A stretch of 64,000 nucleotides of DNA from Herbiconiux ginsengi (lineage in GTDB: Bacteria; Actinomycetota; Actinomycetes; Actinomycetales; Microbacteriaceae): contig NZ_FNPZ01000003.1 in the NCBI RefSeq assembly GCF_900107435.1, forward strand, positions 558,001-622,000. The letters are read 5' to 3'. The translations under genes and the position numbers were made by a program. Positions 24,186-30,843 of the stretch are shown piece by piece; positions within the stretch are counted from its first letter, which is position 1; each line of letters opens with the position of its first letter. Below the pieces are notes generated by a model. The model was not told the origin of the DNA. It saw nothing but the letters and a program-made list of their open reading frames with translations, and did not search any database.

Positions 24186-24288
24186 ACGGGGATGGCGGGG
24201 GAACTGCGGCGGTTGTGCACCGTGCGGGCCGCGTGCTAGCGTACGGGCGATCGTGACCCGTCAGATCTATCGGCAGGAGGTGAGACCC

Positions 24289-24348
24289 ATGAACGCAGTA
24301 TCCGTAACGGGTGCTCCCTCGCAGTGCACGATCGCGCGACTGACGTAG
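24289..24348 (+). CDS. Possible 19-codon upstream ORF before the patatin gene
   Basis: A strong ribosome site (CAGGAGGTGAGACCC) precedes ATG 24289, which opens MNAVSVTGAPSQCTIARLT and stops at TAG 24346-24348. The next start (patatin, 24392) lies 43 bp on. The match to a ribosome site is better than for many real genes here. It could be a leader peptide that controls the downstream gene, or a chance ORF. No repeated residue suggests an amino-acid-specific attenuator. Confidence 0.35.
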   Translation: MNAVSVTGAPSQCTIARLT

Positions 24349-24391
24349 TCGCCACCGGGAGCGCCCTCCTCGCATCGCGAAAGGCACCCCC

Positions 24392-25324
24392 ATGAACACA
24401 CAACCTTCTTCTCTGCACGAAACGTCTCCTTCTGCGCCCTCGCGTGAGCGCGCCCTGGTGCTCGGCGGCGGCAGCTCCGCCGGCAACGCCTGGCTGATCG
24501 GCGTGATCGCCGGGCTCGCCGACTCCGGGCTCGACGTGACCGAAGCCGACCTCATGATCGGCACGTCGGCCGGATCGACCGCCGCCGCTCAGATCACCAG
24601 CGCGAGCCCGGCCCGGCTGTATGCCGACATCCTCTCCACCCCGGTCCCGCAACGGCATGCCCCGGTCGCAACCAACGGCTCCCGCGGGTTCGTCGGCTCA
24701 CCCGACGACCAGTTGCGCCGGATGACCGAGATCATCGCCGCCTCCGCGGACGTCGTCGACATGCGCCGTCGGCAGGGCGCGGCGGCTCTCGCGAAGGACG
24801 TCACGTCGGACGGCTCGGAGCACGGGCGCTGGCGATCGACCGTCGCCGCCCGGTTACCCGGCCAGGACTGGCCCGAACACCGCATCGCGATCACGGCCGT
24901 GGATGCGCACACCGGCGAACCGGTCGTGTTCGACCGTGACAGCGGGGTCGACCTGGCTGATGCGGTGGCCGCCAGTTGCGCCGGCGGCTTCGCCTATCGC
25001 ATCGGCGCCCGCCGATACATCGACGGTGGCTACCGGCGATCCAGTGAGAACGCCGACCTGGCCGCGGGATACCAGCGGGTGCTGGTGCTCTCGCCCCTCG
25101 GCGGGCGCACGCTGCTGCCGCTCGACTGGGGAATGCAGCTGGCCGTGCAGGTCGACGAGTTGAGGGCAGGCGGGAGCAGCGTCGAGACCGTGCTGCCCGA
25201 CGGTGACTCGCTCGCGGCGTTCGGCGGTTCCATGATGAATCTCGCCTCGCGTCCCGCTTCGGCACGAGCCGGTTTCGATCAGGGGCGAGCTCTCGCTGCG
25301 AGGCTCGCCGGGTTCTGGCGCTGA
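24392..25324 (+). CDS. Patatin-like phospholipase
   Basis: ATG at 24392 with GAAAGG upstream. The 310-residue protein has the patatin Ser-Asp dyad: glycine-rich oxyanion loop ALVLGGGSSAGNAWLIG (residues about 21-37), nucleophile elbow G-T-S-A-G in LMIGTSAGSTAAAQ, and the Asp in RRYIDGGYRRSSENADLAAG (D-G-G). It is a predicted serine acyl hydrolase acting on lipids; there is no signal peptide, so it is cytoplasmic or membrane-associated. A short upstream ORF precedes it and a strong terminator follows. Confidence 0.88.
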   Translation: MNTQPSSLHETSPSAPSRERALVLGGGSSAGNAWLIGVIAGLADSGLDVTEADLMIGTSAGSTAAAQITSASPARLYADILSTPVPQRHAPVATNGSRGFVGSPDDQLRRMTEIIAASADVVDMRRRQGAAALAKDVTSDGSEHGRWRSTVAARLPGQDWPEHRIAITAVDAHTGEPVVFDRDSGVDLADAVAASCAGGFAYRIGARRYIDGGYRRSSENADLAAGYQRVLVLSPLGGRTLLPLDWGMQLAVQVDELRAGGSSVETVLPDGDSLAAFGGSMMNLASRPASARAGFDQGRALAARLAGFWR

Positions 25325-25377
25325 GCCCTGTGACGGAGTACCGACGCCTCGGCGTCTGTGCTCCGTCACGCCCTCAG
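25321..25377. terminator. Bidirectional terminator
   Basis: GTGACGGAG (25330-25338) pairs with CTCCGTCAC (25361-25369), with a nested GACGCC/GGCGTC stem and outer CTGAG/CTCAG pairs. It separates the convergent patatin and ClC-type genes and overlaps both stop codons, serving both directions. Confidence 0.75.
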
Positions 25378-26690
25378 GGAGCGGTGGCCGCGACGCCGGA
25401 TCCGGCGAGCGGGATCGGCTTGTCGCCGTCGGGGTGCACGATCATCTCGGGGGCCTTCGTGACGATCAGCCAGGTCGGCAGGATCGCGAGACAGAGCACG
25501 GGCAGGATGATGAGACTGCCGCTGACCGCCGTGGCGATGAAGAGGGCGATCCAGCCGTCGCGGGCGACGGCGAGCACCATGCCGAGCACACCGGCCGACA
25601 CGGCGAGGGCGACCGGGATGCCGGGGACCAGGGCATTGGCCAGCACGCCGACGGCGGCGCCGATGAACACGGACGGGAAGATGCGGCCGCCCCGGAAGCC
25701 GGCGGCCGCAGCGACGGTGAGCGCCACCACCTTGACCAGCACGATCACGATCAACGCCTCGACGGTGTAGTCGGCGCGGTTCGTGGCGAGTTCGGCTGTC
25801 TGCTGCAGTCCCTTGAAGAGGGTGATCGGCCCGCCGATGGCGCCCAGCACACCGAGCACGATGCCGCCGGCCGTGACGTAGAAGACCGGATTGCGCAGCA
25901 GGCGGAAGGCGCCGTGCAGGCGTGGGAACACGGCGGCGGCGCCCACCCCCAGCACGGCGGCGACCGCGGCGATCACAGCCGCGCTCAGCAGGTCGAACGG
26001 CTGCACGGTGTCGTAGGCGGGCAGCGGGAGGGCGAAGGTCGGGTGACCCAGGAAGCGCATCGTGATGGCGCCGGCGCCGGCTGCGACCAGGGGGAGGAAG
26101 AGCTTGTCCCAGAGCGCGCCGCCGCCCGCGATCGAACCGACGACACCGGTGAACACCAGGGCGGCGGCCACCGGGGTGCCGAAGAGGGCGCCGATGGTGG
26201 CGGCGGCGGTGATCATGATCACGAGCGCGGGGGGAATCGCCTTCCAGAGGCGTGCGATGAGGGCGACGAGGAGGCCGGTGTTGATGGCGATGATCGGGTT
26301 CTCGGGGCCGAGGCTCACTCCGCCGGCCAGGCCGACGACCGCCACGAGTGCGAGGGAGGGCAGTGCGCTCAAGGGCAACGGCGGGGCGATGAGCTCCGTC
26401 GTGGCGGAGTCGCGGCCACCGTGACCCGGCACCAGCCACAGGCACAGGCCCACCACCAGCCCGGTGAGCGTGAGGATGCTGAAGATCCACCACCCGTTGT
26501 CGGGGTCGATTCCCGCGGCGTGCGGGAACACATCCCAGATCACCGACTCGAGCTGGTCGGCGACCCACTCGATGCCGAACAGCAGCAAGGCGCTCACGAC
26601 GCCGATGAGGATCGCCGGGATCGACAGCTGGACGAGACGCTTGACGCTCGGTGCAGCCTGCGCGAGCGCTCCGGAGGCGGGGGAGGTCAT
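25374..26690 (-). CDS. ClC-type ion channel/transporter (YfeO-like)
   Basis: The start is placed at ATG 26690 (MTSPASGALAQAAPS) after a GGGGGAGG-type ribosome site. The 438-residue protein has about ten to eleven membrane helices with ClC blocks: GGVSLGPENPIIAINTGLLV (helix N-terminus of the pore), FGTPVAAALVFTGVVGS, and AGFRGGRIFPSVFIGAAVG (G-R-I-F-P, anion-binding loop). In exchangers the first block is G-R-E-G-P with a gating Glu; here the residue at that place is Leu, as in channel-like or YfeO-type members. Chloride or other anion passage is expected; the ion is not shown by the sequence. Confidence 0.8.
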   Translation of the reverse strand: MTSPASGALAQAAPSVKRLVQLSIPAILIGVVSALLLFGIEWVADQLESVIWDVFPHAAGIDPDNGWWIFSILTLTGLVVGLCLWLVPGHGGRDSATTELIAPPLPLSALPSLALVAVVGLAGGVSLGPENPIIAINTGLLVALIARLWKAIPPALVIMITAAATIGALFGTPVAAALVFTGVVGSIAGGGALWDKLFLPLVAAGAGAITMRFLGHPTFALPLPAYDTVQPFDLLSAAVIAAVAAVLGVGAAAVFPRLHGAFRLLRNPVFYVTAGGIVLGVLGAIGGPITLFKGLQQTAELATNRADYTVEALIVIVLVKVVALTVAAAAGFRGGRIFPSVFIGAAVGVLANALVPGIPVALAVSAGVLGMVLAVARDGWIALFIATAVSGSLIILPVLCLAILPTWLIVTKAPEMIVHPDGDKPIPLAGSGVAATAP

Positions 26691-26728
26691 GTGCTCACGA
26701 TATCGCCACGCGGGTGGACCCCGTCGAG

Positions 26729-28060
26729 TCAGAAATCGTCGACGTGCAGGTGGTCGCAGCTGTCCTCGAAATCGATGAAGTTCTGGAAGTTCGGCTCGTC
26801 GCCCGCGGCGTAGCGGCACTGCGACTGGCCCACCCGCGATCCGTTGGGCATCATCGGGTCGAGAACCGCGATCAGGTTGAGCGAGGCGTCGTTGGCGCCC
26901 GTCAGTCGCACGCCACCCACCGAGGTGAAGTCGACCGCGTGGCCGCCGCCCTGCCGATAGTGCGCGGATGCGGTGCCCGCGCCCTCGATCTGGCCGGTGC
27001 AGCGGCGGCTGATGTCGCTGACCCCGGCGCTGCCGAAGGCTCGCACGGCGGCCACCATCGCCTGGAGGATGGTGACGTCGATGCCGCAGTTCGCGACATC
27101 CTGGCCCTGCGCGATCCAGGCGATCTCGAAGATGTGGTCGGGCGTGGAACCCCAGAACTGGCCGGCGGCGACGTAGCCCATGAGCTCCTCGGCGAGGGCC
27201 TGCGCATCGCCGGAGACGGGGCCGACGACCTGACCGCCCTGGTGCGCGGCAGCTGCTGCAGCGGCCGCGGCAGCAGCTGCCGCCGCGGCTCGGGCCGCGA
27301 CACCGGCCTGGTATTGCTGCTCGGTGGTGGCGAGATTCTGCTGCAGGCTCGCGAGCTGTGCATTCATCTCGTCTTTGTGGGCGTAGTTCTCCTGCAGGAT
27401 GGCCACCGCCTCGCGCTGTGCCGCAGCAGCGGCCTCGAGCGCGGCCTGGGCGGCATCGGCGAGTTCGGTGAGTTCCTGCTTAGCCACCTCGGCCTGTTGG
27501 CTGAGCGACGTCGCCGTGTTCGCATCCTGCTCGGCGGCGGTATAGACGGCGCTCACCGACTGGGTGAGCTGACTGGCGGCACTCAGCTGGGCGAGCAGGT
27601 CGTCGACATGGGAGGAGTCGCTCGTGAGAAGCATCGTGGTGAGGTCGGATCCGCCGGAGCGCACGAACTGGGCAGCCATCTGCGCGGCCCGCTTCTTCGA
27701 TTGCTCGGCCTTCGTGGCTGCGGCCGCCGCGGTGGCGGCCAGGGTGTCGGACTTGAGCTGACCGGCGGTGAGGGCCGCGCTCGCCTTGTCGTAGGCGTCG
27801 GAGGTCTCGGCCACTTTGAGCTGGGCGGCGGCGGCTTTCGCCTCGTTGTCGGCGATCACGGTCTGCAGCTTCGTGATCTCGTCTTGCTTCGCGGCCTCGT
27901 TGCCGCGGGCTGCGATCACGTCGTCCCAGCTGGGGTAGTCGTCGGCGTAGGCGGCCGGTGCGCCGGTGATGGCGGCCGCGGCGGTGAGCGCCACGACGAG
28001 GAAGGCGGTGCCGGCGGCACGGATGCGCGTACGGCGGCGGGCGCGGAGTGACGTGTCCAT
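26729..28060 (-). CDS. Secreted coiled-coil protein with M15-like C-terminal domain
   Basis: The ATG at 28060 starts a twin-Arg-rich signal peptide (MDTSLRARRRTRIRAAGTAF, hydrophobic core, cleavage after A-Y-A-D). Residues about 45-280 are Ala-rich coiled coil of the type that fronts NlpC/P60 or septal hydrolase regulators. A poly-Ala stretch leads to the C-terminal domain. That domain ends YRQGGGHAVDFTSVGG...SCDHLHVDDF; the H-x-V-D and H-L-H spacing recalls zinc sites of M15-type peptidases, so a cell-wall hydrolase is possible, but the match is loose. The protein is probably extracellular and works on peptidoglycan or its regulators. Confidence 0.65.
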   Translation of the reverse strand: MDTSLRARRRTRIRAAGTAFLVVALTAAAAITGAPAAYADDYPSWDDVIAARGNEAAKQDEITKLQTVIADNEAKAAAAQLKVAETSDAYDKASAALTAGQLKSDTLAATAAAAATKAEQSKKRAAQMAAQFVRSGGSDLTTMLLTSDSSHVDDLLAQLSAASQLTQSVSAVYTAAEQDANTATSLSQQAEVAKQELTELADAAQAALEAAAAAQREAVAILQENYAHKDEMNAQLASLQQNLATTEQQYQAGVAARAAAAAAAAAAAAAAAHQGGQVVGPVSGDAQALAEELMGYVAAGQFWGSTPDHIFEIAWIAQGQDVANCGIDVTILQAMVAAVRAFGSAGVSDISRRCTGQIEGAGTASAHYRQGGGHAVDFTSVGGVRLTGANDASLNLIAVLDPMMPNGSRVGQSQCRYAAGDEPNFQNFIDFEDSCDHLHVDDF

Positions 28061-28202
28061 GGATCCTCTGAGCTCGGGCACGTCGCGGATCGGCGCCCCA
28101 GGGGAATATTCAACCCCGACCCGGCCCTGCGGCCGGGAGGTGACGACGGCAATTCGCAAATCGTTGACGAGGCACAACGAGGTCGGGCGATAGGGTCGGC
28201 GT

Positions 28203-28724
28203 ATGAGCGGCAGAATCGACGACCAGGGCGGCAGTCCCGGTCGCTACGGCGCATCCGCCACCGTGGAGATCGACCCCCGGTCGGTGGGCCGCGTGGGTGT
28301 GGCGTACAACCCGGTGACCGATGGCGATGCCGATCCGGGCGAGATCGTGTGGACCTGGGTGCCCTACGAGGAGAACGACGGCCGGGGCAAGGATCGCCCG
28401 GTGCTCGTCGTCGCCACCGAGCCCCGGGGCACGGTGCTGGCGATGCAGCTCACCTCGAAGCCGCACGACGACCAATACGACGTGGGCATCGGCAGCGGCG
28501 CCTGGGATTCGGCGGGCCGGCCCAGCTGGGTGCGCCTCGAGCGGGTGTTCCGGTTGCATCAGGATGGCATGCGGCGGGAGGCGGTGGCGCTCGATGCGGC
28601 GCGCTTCGCGCTGGTGGCGGCGGCGCTGCAGAAGCGCTTCGGGTGGCGCGCGGGTGACGCCCCCGCCGTGGCGCGGCGCTCTGGTGTCATGGGCGTGTTC
28701 CGCCGACTTTTCCGGTCACGCTAG
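28203..28724 (+). CDS. PemK/MazF-family protein, solitary
   Basis: The 173-residue protein has a PemK/MazF-like core: GEIVWTWVPYEENDGRGKDR-P-V-L-V-V, then LAMQLTSKPHDD, SWVRLERVFRLHQD and a C-terminal helix. MazF proteins are mRNA endonucleases paired with an antitoxin, but no antitoxin gene adjoins it on either side, and the protein is longer than a classical MazF (about 110 residues). Solitary members of this size are frequent in actinobacteria and may not act as toxins. The N-terminal about 45 residues (with ATVEIDPRSVGRVGVAYNP) are unassigned. Confidence 0.75.
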   Translation: MSGRIDDQGGSPGRYGASATVEIDPRSVGRVGVAYNPVTDGDADPGEIVWTWVPYEENDGRGKDRPVLVVATEPRGTVLAMQLTSKPHDDQYDVGIGSGAWDSAGRPSWVRLERVFRLHQDGMRREAVALDAARFALVAAALQKRFGWRAGDAPAVARRSGVMGVFRRLFRSR

Positions 28725-28759
28725 CGGTGCTAGCTGCCTCGGGCGCCGTGCTTCGCGCG

Positions 28760-28860
28760 GCGTCCTCGGGCGTCGCCGGTCCCTGCCCGGCGCCGCGCGA
28801 CATGTTCCGGTGAGGTCGCTTCGCGGCCTCGCCGTCACCCTGGGTCGTCGATAAGGGCCT
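28760..28860 (-). repeat. Structured repeat element, copy 1 (minus orientation)
   Basis: Read on the minus strand it has GACCCAGGGTGA (28835-28846), a 27-base variable stem-loop (GGCGAGG...CCTCACC type) and GAACATGTCGC (28797-28807), then a second GC-rich stem. It is one of three copies in this window with conserved blocks and different but still pairing stems. It lies in the otherwise gene-free 189 bp between the PemK/MazF gene and the HD-domain gene. Confidence 0.6.
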
Positions 28861-28913
28861 GTTGCGTTCAGTCTCGTTGGAGCAACCTGGGTGGGGACGA
28901 GTCGGAACCCTCG

Positions 28914-29507
28914 TCACTCCAGCGGGTTGGTGTCCAGCCGTCCCGCCACCCCTGACGCGATCGCATCCGCCGCCGAGCTCACCGGCTTGCGGTCGGCCTG
29001 GTCGCGGAAGCACTGCAGGAACTCGTCGCGCAGGGTGAGGCGCGGGTAGCGCTCGAGCACCTCGGTGCGAAGCGTCTCGGGCCAGAGCTCGACGTTGCGG
29101 CCCGAGATGTCGAGCCCGGTGCCGATGCAGAGCAGGTGGCCCTCGGGGTCGACAGCAGGGTCGACCTCGTCCCACATGTGCCGCACGATCACCTCCGCCG
29201 CGCGGGTGCGCCGCTCCCGCGACCAGCCGGCTCCGGCTCCGAACACCCACGCGATGTGGCCGCCGGCGTTTTCGAACGACAGGGTGTGGTTGTCGAACTC
29301 CGGCTCGAGGGCGAGGTCGTGCAGCATCGCCGACACGAACAGCAGCTCCTCGTCGAACGCGAGCCCCGTGAGCCGCCCCTGTGCCGCGCCCCACAGATAT
29401 GACCGCACGCAATGGTTGACGAACGCCTCCGACTGATACTCCTGAGCGACGTCGAGCGCAGCCAGCGAAGCCGGACCGGTAGGCAATGGCAGTTCGTCAA
29501 TGTGCAT
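28914..29507 (-). CDS. HD-domain protein (cyanamide-hydratase-like)
   Basis: The start is placed at ATG 29507 (MHIDELPLPTGPASLAALDV); codons upstream belong to a repeat element. The 197-residue protein has NHCVRSYLWG (first metal His), LLFVSAMLHDLAL (the HD dyad), a central GGHIAW, and VIVRHMWDEVDP (fourth ligand region). This is the HD-hydrolase pattern seen in cyanamide hydratase-like proteins. Hydrolase activity is likely; the substrate is not evident. Confidence 0.75.
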   Translation of the reverse strand: MHIDELPLPTGPASLAALDVAQEYQSEAFVNHCVRSYLWGAAQGRLTGLAFDEELLFVSAMLHDLALEPEFDNHTLSFENAGGHIAWVFGAGAGWSRERRTRAAEVIVRHMWDEVDPAVDPEGHLLCIGTGLDISGRNVELWPETLRTEVLERYPRLTLRDEFLQCFRDQADRKPVSSAADAIASGVAGRLDTNPLE

Positions 29508-29544
29508 ACAAATATTCTCCCGCAAAACCCCCACCGAGACTGCA

Positions 29545-29648
29545 CGTATCGGGCCCTGCTCGATGACCCAGGGTGAGGCCGAGGCCGCGTCAGCGACCTC
29601 AGCCGAACATGTCGCCTCGCGCCGCAGAAGCGGCGGCGCGAGCAATAA
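29545..29648 (+). repeat. Structured repeat element, copy 2
   Basis: GACCCAGGGTGA (29565-29576), a 28-base stem-loop in which GGC-GAGG-CGC faces GCG-CCTC-GCC, then GAACATGTCGC (29605-29615), then a second stem CTCGCGCCGC facing GCGGCGCGAG and the tail GAGCAATAAGGGC. It lies between the HD-domain and SHOCT genes. Its reverse strand would read as a spurious peptide (LLRREATCS), which explains open frames here that I do not call genes. Confidence 0.6.
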
Positions 29649-29679
29649 GGGCTCGCCCAGCCGAAGGCCGGGCGAGCCC
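29649..29679. terminator. Hairpin after the SHOCT-domain gene
   Basis: GGGCTCGCCC (29649-29658) is the exact reverse complement of 29670-29679, with an 11-base loop. It lies downstream of the minus-strand SHOCT gene, overlapping the end of repeat copy 2, and probably terminates that gene. Confidence 0.5.
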
Positions 29680-29746
29680 GAAGGGCGGCGGGGCGGTACC
29701 CCCGTCCGGTCGCCCCCTCAACAAGCGGCACCCCTCCCGGCACCCC

Positions 29747-30043
29747 CTACCGCTGCGGATAGGAGCTGTTCGCCCGCAGCACCTCCAGCCGCGCCCGGTA
29801 CTCCACCTCGTCGATGTCGCCCTGCGCGAAGCGCTCGGCGAGCGTCGACTCGGCGCGGCGGCCGGGCTGGTCCCACCCGCGGGCGGCCCAGGCGTTGCGG
29901 CGCCAGCGGCGGCCGACGGTGGCGAAGAGGATGACGAACAGGGCGATCCAGAACAGCGGGATCAGGAAGAACAGAAAGCCGAAACCGCCCACGAAGGGGC
30001 CGGCATGGGCGGCGACGGATGCGAGCGCGACGGTTGTGAACAC
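29747..30043 (-). CDS. SHOCT-domain membrane protein, 98 aa
   Basis: GTG at 30043 has GAAGGAAA upstream and is preferred to the open Arg-rich codons further up. The protein has an N-terminal hydrophobic part (VALASVAAHAGPFVGGFGF, then LFFLIPLFWIALFVILFATV, a membrane helix), a basic stretch (GRRWRRNAWAARG) and a C-terminal SHOCT module LAERFAQGDIDEVEYRARLE (L-x-x-x-x-x-x-G-x-I-x-x-x-E-Y/F). SHOCT is a short oligomerisation motif. Function is otherwise unknown. It lies next to the two-component genes, on the same strand. Confidence 0.7.
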   Translation of the reverse strand: MFTTVALASVAAHAGPFVGGFGFLFFLIPLFWIALFVILFATVGRRWRRNAWAARGWDQPGRRAESTLAERFAQGDIDEVEYRARLEVLRANSSYPQR

Positions 30044-30180
30044 GATTTCCTTCTCTCTCGGGCTCCGGTGCGGAACCCTCTGTTCACAGCCTCGCCGCAT
30101 CGGCCTTCGGGCGAATCTGCCGACGGGCGGCATTCCCCGTACGCCCGGGGGAGTACGGGGCGCGGAGAGGCCGACGCCGC

Positions 30181-30843
30181 CTACGCCCGTCCGGGTGTCA
30201 CGAGCCCGGTCTCATACGCGATCACGACGAGCTGCACCCGGTCGCGGGCCGCGAGCTTCGACATGATCCGCGAGACGTGGGTCTTCGCGGTGAGCGGGCT
30301 GAGGAAGAGCCGCGCGCCGATCTCCTCGTTCGTGAGCCCGGCGCCCACCAGCGCGAGCACCTCGCGTTCGCGGGCCGTCAAGGCGTCGAGGCGGGATGCA
30401 TCCGGTCGGTCGGTGAGATCGTGCGACACCCGCTCGAGCAGGCGGCGCGTGACGCCCGGGCTGAGCAGCGCGTCGCCGGCTGCGACGACGCGGACGGCCC
30501 GGATGAGCTCGACCGGCTCGGTGTCCTTCACCAGGAACCCGCTCGCACCGGCCCGGATGGCGCGGCCCACGTATTCGTCGAGCTCGAAGGTCGTCACCAC
30601 CACGATGTGCGTCGCGGCGAGCTCGGGGTCGGCGGTGATCTGCTCGGTGGCCCAGAGCCCGTCGCCGTCGGGCATCCGGATGTCCATCAGGATGACGTCG
30701 GGGTGCTGCGTGCGCACCAGCTGGACGGCCTCGGTTCCCGATCCGGCCTCGCCCACCACGTGGAGGTCGGGCTCCGACTCGAGCAGACTGCGGAACCCAC
30801 CGCGGATGAGCTGCTGATCGTCGGCGATGGCGACGCGGATCAC
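30181..30843 (-). CDS. NarL/LuxR-family response regulator
   Basis: The 220-residue protein has a receiver domain (IRVAIADDQQLIRGGFRSLL with the acidic D-D pair, phospho-acceptor Asp in DVILMDIRMPDGDG, VVTTFELDEYV, and Lys in GFLVKDTEP). It also has a LuxR-type helix-turn-helix (ALTAREREVLALVGAGLTNE, EIGARLFLSPLTAKTHV-S-R-I-M-S-K-L). Its ATG overlaps the stop of the sensor kinase gene (ATGA, 30840-30843), so it is the cognate partner. Targets are unknown. Confidence 0.92.
   Translation of the reverse strand: MIRVAIADDQQLIRGGFRSLLESEPDLHVVGEAGSGTEAVQLVRTQHPDVILMDIRMPDGDGLWATEQITADPELAATHIVVVTTFELDEYVGRAIRAGASGFLVKDTEPVELIRAVRVVAAGDALLSPGVTRRLLERVSHDLTDRPDASRLDALTAREREVLALVGAGLTNEEIGARLFLSPLTAKTHVSRIMSKLAARDRVQLVVIAYETGLVTPGRA

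Noticed and set aside
27240-27300. GC-rich low-complexity tract as a possible frameshift site
   Set aside because: It encodes an in-frame poly-Ala linker of the secreted coiled-coil protein; both sides remain in one frame with sensible domains.
28866-28904. GGGACGAGTCG as a further hairpin of the GAYYCGTC family
   Set aside because: Only one half is present; no matching arm lies nearby, so it was not called a hairpin.
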